Positions 33,173 through 36,197 of a DNA stretch of 36,197 bases are shown here, one piece after another (the first letter of the stretch is position 1; each line of letters starts with the position of its first letter). The notes below the pieces were generated by a model, which was not told where the DNA came from, ran no database searches, and saw only the letters and a program-made list of their open reading frames with translations. Source of the stretch: JAYRWD01 sp041918255 (GTDB lineage: Bacteria; Patescibacteriota; Dojkabacteria; B142; WJKM01); contig JAYRWD010000003.1 in assembly GCA_041918255.1 (NCBI GenBank), positions 1 through 36,197 of the forward strand, written 5' to 3'. Both the position numbers and the translations under genes were made by a program.

Positions 33173-33592
33173 ATGCATAAGGCAAGGGCATGTATCATCA
33201 CCTGCATTGATCATCGTTTTCACGACAGGATCGTCGCTTTTTTGAAAGAAAAAGGCTATCACGGATGCTCTGACAAAATTATTATTGCTGGTGGTAGTAG
33301 AGATTTTATCGTACCTGTTGAGGAAAGTGATGGTAAATATGTTTGGAAGCAGTTAGGTCTTTCAATCAAACTCCACGATCCAGACGAAATTGTGATAATA
33401 GATCATCAAGACTGTGGGGGTTATGCGCAGGATGGAACTATACCTGCTGGACTTGAGGTTGAGGAGGATAAAAAAAGGCATCAGAAATTCTGTAAACGAT
33501 TGCGTAGAAAAATTTCAAAATTTTATCCTAAAGTCAAAGTTGTCATACTTTATGCATCCTTGGATGGAAAGATTGAAGAAGTGGGAACATAA
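33173..33592 (+). CDS. Small beta-carbonic-anhydrase-like protein
   Basis: A 139-residue protein with the zinc-site pattern of beta-class carbonic anhydrases: CIDHRF (C-x-D-x-R) near residue 11 and, about 70 residues on, DHQDCGGY (H-x-x-C). The rest of the fold is short compared with the family (about 200). Beta-CA would hydrate CO2 to bicarbonate in the cytosol. Many small CPR and phage-type relatives have this pattern without proven activity, so the function is inferred. It takes the place where atpG would normally follow atpA, after a 68-base gap. Confidence 0.7.
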   Translation: MHKARACIITCIDHRFHDRIVAFLKEKGYHGCSDKIIIAGGSRDFIVPVEESDGKYVWKQLGLSIKLHDPDEIVIIDHQDCGGYAQDGTIPAGLEVEEDKKRHQKFCKRLRRKISKFYPKVKVVILYASLDGKIEEVGT

Positions 33593-33729
33593 AGAAGCAT
33601 AAACTCAATAATCGGTTAAAACAGAATATTAAGCCGTCAATATAAAAACTTATCTTACTTAGATATTAAGTAGCTATTTTATTATATACTTCTCAGTGCT
33701 TCGTATGCTAATGATTTGAAAGATACTCT

Positions 33730-34902
33730 ATGAAAAGATATGACAAAACTTTCACTGATAGAGTAAAGCAAATACTGGATATTTCTGGTAAAGTCATCGT
33801 TTTCTACCTTTATGGTGTAGGTATTAATGTTTTTTGCAAACATTTTGAAAATATATTTTCGACAGAAAAGGAATATGTGGTCAATATTGATTTAACACAA
33901 AGTCATTTGAATATCCAGTGTGAACTAGCTGCATATTTGCACTTAGCACCCGATTCGAGTTTAGTGGAAATTAAGGAAACTATAAACAAACGGTTTTTTT
34001 TAATGAGGAGAAACTTAGTGTTGAATATACAATTTGACGAAATAGATATAGATCGTTTTGTTAATTTGGTTTCAATTCTCGAGTTTTTTCGGAGAGACAA
34101 TACTACAAGTTTAAAAATTATTATCAATCTAACTTGGAGCAATAAAATCGAAAAAGCTATTGGTGCAATTGAACCATTCACCTATGTCAAACTATTTAAA
34201 GGGGCATTCGCGGGGGATTCTTTTGATGATGCTCTTGCATATTTCGAACATAAAAACAGAAAACTGACTAAAGAAGAAAAAAAAGCATTCTGGTTGATAT
34301 CCGGGGGCATTCCCTTGCTGTATAAACAGGCATATGTTTTTTCAATAGAACGTCAGCTCAACATTCTTGGTAAGGAATTTATTCTGAAATTTACACGAAG
34401 TGAAAGATTCCAAGCCTTTATAAATAGAATTATTAAAGATCTTGGTTCCGGTTATTTCCTGGATTTGGTTAGAATTGCGAAGGGTTTTCCAATCCCACCC
34501 AATTCATATGATATTTTTGAAAAATTTAATCTGATAGATGAAAGCAAAAGTATAATTTCTCACGCTTTGAAGTTGTTTCTAGTTGAATACAAAGAATCTT
34601 TGGGGATCGATCAATTTGAAATTGATTTGCAGAAGTTGTTTAGGATATCTACTCCTATCGAATATATATTCACTAAGAGTGAGCTAAAATTCTTGTCTTT
34701 ACTAGCATTTATAGATGGAAATGTTGTCTCAAGGGAGTTGCTGGCATATGCTATCTGGGGTGAGAAATATGTGGAAAAGTATTCTGACTATTCAATTGAT
34801 AAACATGTCTCAAATATTAGAAAGAAATTAAAAAAAGCGCAAATTAAATTCAAAATCCTTTCGATTCGGAAACAGGGCCTCGCGCTAATTGTTTCTATGT
34901 AG
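33730..34902 (+). CDS. Degenerate STAND/AAA NTPase-like protein with OmpR-type winged helix
   Basis: A 390-residue protein. The C-terminal segment (about 313-390) is a clear OmpR/PhoB-type winged helix: FTKSELKFLSLLAFIDGNVV, then SRELLAYAIWG, and HVSNIRKKLKKAQIKFKIL with the wing GLALIV. The N-terminal part (about 15-210) looks like an AAA/STAND domain. The usual GxxGxGKT loop reads YLYGVGINVFCK, with no lysine-threonine; the Walker B-like strand NLVLNIQFDEID and the sensor region ISGGIPLLYKQAY (family: GGhPlll) are present. It is thus probably a DNA-binding regulator that no longer hydrolyses ATP. A TATACT -10-like box (33685-33690) gives a leader of about 33 bases. It is convergent with the partial gene at 34916. 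Confidence 0.72.
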   Translation: MKRYDKTFTDRVKQILDISGKVIVFYLYGVGINVFCKHFENIFSTEKEYVVNIDLTQSHLNIQCELAAYLHLAPDSSLVEIKETINKRFFLMRRNLVLNIQFDEIDIDRFVNLVSILEFFRRDNTTSLKIIINLTWSNKIEKAIGAIEPFTYVKLFKGAFAGDSFDDALAYFEHKNRKLTKEEKKAFWLISGGIPLLYKQAYVFSIERQLNILGKEFILKFTRSERFQAFINRIIKDLGSGYFLDLVRIAKGFPIPPNSYDIFEKFNLIDESKSIISHALKLFLVEYKESLGIDQFEIDLQKLFRISTPIEYIFTKSELKFLSLLAFIDGNVVSRELLAYAIWGEKYVEKYSDYSIDKHVSNIRKKLKKAQIKFKILSIRKQGLALIVSM

Positions 34903-34915
34903 TTATTTTGTTAAA

Positions 34916-36197
34916 TTATTTCTCTTTGCAAAGTAAGTTGTGAATCTCATCAAATTCATTCTTGTTCAATCTTCCCCTTTTATATTGTAAACAGCAGAGT
35001 ATATATAAAAAATCCTTCTCAGTATCAGTCCATTGATTCTGTTCCGGTGGATTATTGAGTGCATGAACAAAACGATCTCTTGAGGTGATTATACCCAATG
35101 AAGCATCATTTCTTTCCAGATAGCCTTCGACCAATGTTGAACACAAAATTACATAAAGCCTTATTTCGGGACGCATATCTTTTAGTAGTAAATTGAGCAT
35201 CGGAAATGGATCATTAATATCAACAGTGTATGAGCCGTATAAGGGTTCTTCTCTGAAAAATGACCTCATCTCTTTTGTCACCTCGTAACCTGTGATAGGG
35301 AACGGAGCGGATAATAACGCCCAGATACTCGCTGCCGTGAGTCTATCAAGGATTGCTCTAACCTTTGGATCATCAAACTGATTCATAAGATTAAAAGTTG
35401 ATTTAGCCTGAGGAAATACTTGGTCAGGTAGCATTCGCCGTAATTCGTAGATTAACCTTTGTTGTTCTATTATTCCATCATTCTCACCTTTGCCTCCCGC
35501 TAGTATTAAGAGTTCGAATAATAAATGTGTATATGGCGCTGTTGGATCCTCCAATCTTGGTTTCCAAGCGAGTCTATTTAAAAAGCGAGCAACAGACGCA
35601 GACAGGGTAATTTCATCATTTTTAGCTCGGAAACCATCTAATGGTTCATGATTCATAATGATTGTGGTTGGCTCATCAGTCATTAAGTGTATTTCTATCG
35701 GTATTTCACGTGATTCTTCATTATTATCCTTCTTCATTGTGCCTGTGCATAATACGAATCTATATGAACTCTTTGCTACCTCGCAATGTGGGAGTTCAAT
35801 AAGTCGGTATGAGGCTGTATCGAGCCGTATAGTTACTCCAGAAACAGTTATTGTCTCATTCATATGTGTTATAGGGATTGGACCCTCACCTCCTCTACTT
35901 AGAGAATCTGAGCTTACTGGTGTTCTTGTAAGTCCTAGGGTAGACAAGGTTTCTTCCAAGGATTCAGCAACAATTGTTATACCAATTGTATCAAATCTGT
36001 TGGCGTTCGTTTCTGGAGCCTTAAGTCTATAGATACACCTGACAGGTCCGGCTATCCCTACTGTATGAAGCAATGTGGGCGAGGTACTTAAAGCTTTTGC
36101 AATATTTGTCGCTTGTGACCAACCACCGAGCGCATCTATTGATTCGTTGATTTTTTGATCAGGTGCATCTCTCAGAGCAAGACGATATCGAGTAAAT
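34916..36197 (-). CDS. Unknown protein, 5' end missing
   Basis: On the minus strand the frame is open from 34916 to the window edge, so the gene begins outside the window and the TTG at 36073 is not its start. About 426 residues are visible. I do not recognise a family. Residues at the window-edge side include a helix-rich stretch with SIDALGGWSQATNIAKALS. The middle is mixed alpha/beta and acidic, with many threonine-isoleucine strands, and the C-terminal third is helical (LLNLLLKDMRPEIRLYVILC). No membrane span, signal sequence or catalytic motif is seen. It is convergent with the winged-helix gene, with 13 bases between the stops. Confidence 0.5.
   Translation of the reverse strand, partial: FTRYRLALRDAPDQKINESIDALGGWSQATNIAKALSTSPTLLHTVGIAGPVRCIYRLKAPETNANRFDTIGITIVAESLEETLSTLGLTRTPVSSDSLSRGGEGPIPITHMNETITVSGVTIRLDTASYRLIELPHCEVAKSSYRFVLCTGTMKKDNNEESREIPIEIHLMTDEPTTIIMNHEPLDGFRAKNDEITLSASVARFLNRLAWKPRLEDPTAPYTHLLFELLILAGGKGENDGIIEQQRLIYELRRMLPDQVFPQAKSTFNLMNQFDDPKVRAILDRLTAASIWALLSAPFPITGYEVTKEMRSFFREEPLYGSYTVDINDPFPMLNLLLKDMRPEIRLYVILCSTLVEGYLERNDASLGIITSRDRFVHALNNPPEQNQWTDTEKDFLYILCCLQYKRGRLNKNEFDEIHNLLCKEK

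Noticed and set aside
1..36197. UGA recoding (as in SR1/Gracilibacteria)
   Set aside because: TGA ends the surface-protein gene (11230-11232) and the polyprenyl synthase gene (18633-18631 on minus), and no gene shows in-frame TGA.

Overview
The window looks like a low-GC, compact chromosome segment from a candidate-phyla-radiation (Patescibacteria-type) bacterium. The grounds are a PrgI/VirB4 module next to a DUF4012 protein, many single-pass exported proteins of unknown function, short gene gaps, a mixture of housekeeping genes with little metabolic context, and no visible Shine-Dalgarno sequence in front of any gene. The genetic code is standard as far as it can be tested: TGA ends the genes at 11232 and 18631, so this is not the UGA-glycine code. 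I cannot name the lineage from sequence alone. Both window ends cut through genes.

Layout. (1) 1-5763, plus strand: DUF4012-like surface protein (5' end missing), greA, a PrgI-family membrane protein fused to a carboxypeptidase-regulatory-like domain, a VirB4/TraC N-terminal-like protein and a VirB4 ATPase, packed with gaps of 1 to 60 bases. (2) 5763-6262, minus strand: RNase P RNA, whose promoter is a 12-base palindrome that can also fire the opposite way into a small membrane protein gene starting without a leader. (3) 6566-13326: exported and redox proteins: a DsbA-like thiol oxidoreductase, a 1097-residue beta-helix surface protein ending in a dockerin-like segment, thioredoxin, an exported protein and a SpoU methyltransferase. 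(4) 13631-20270: gpmI, an anchored protein, lepA, a CheY-like regulator, a polyprenyl diphosphate synthase and speD. (5) 20347-26316: a tight plus-strand run of four-TM protein, NNMT-like methyltransferase, eight-TM protein, 95-residue protein, soluble GAF-GAF histidine kinase and NAD(P)HX repair enzyme. (6) 29148-26320, minus strand: enolase, FMN reductase, YhaM-type exonuclease. (7) 29265-33104: tRNA-Gln(CTG), an intrinsic terminator, then atpB-E-F-H-A. (8) 33173-36197: a small beta-carbonic-anhydrase-like protein, a degenerate NTPase fused to a winged-helix DNA-binding domain, and a partial unknown gene.

How the genes work together. gpmI and eno supply the two consecutive lower-glycolysis steps from 3-phosphoglycerate to PEP. 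The PrgI/VirB4 genes would form the inner-membrane core and motor of a type IV secretion-like machine. The run at 20347-24887 reads like a sensor dissected into separate membrane, small soluble and kinase genes, with an amine-type methyltransferase beside it. The ATP synthase cluster stops after alpha: gamma, beta and epsilon are not here. Its alpha subunit lacks the N-terminal segment that binds delta, and its delta subunit lacks most of the domain that binds alpha. I consider that paired reduction the most interesting observation in the window.
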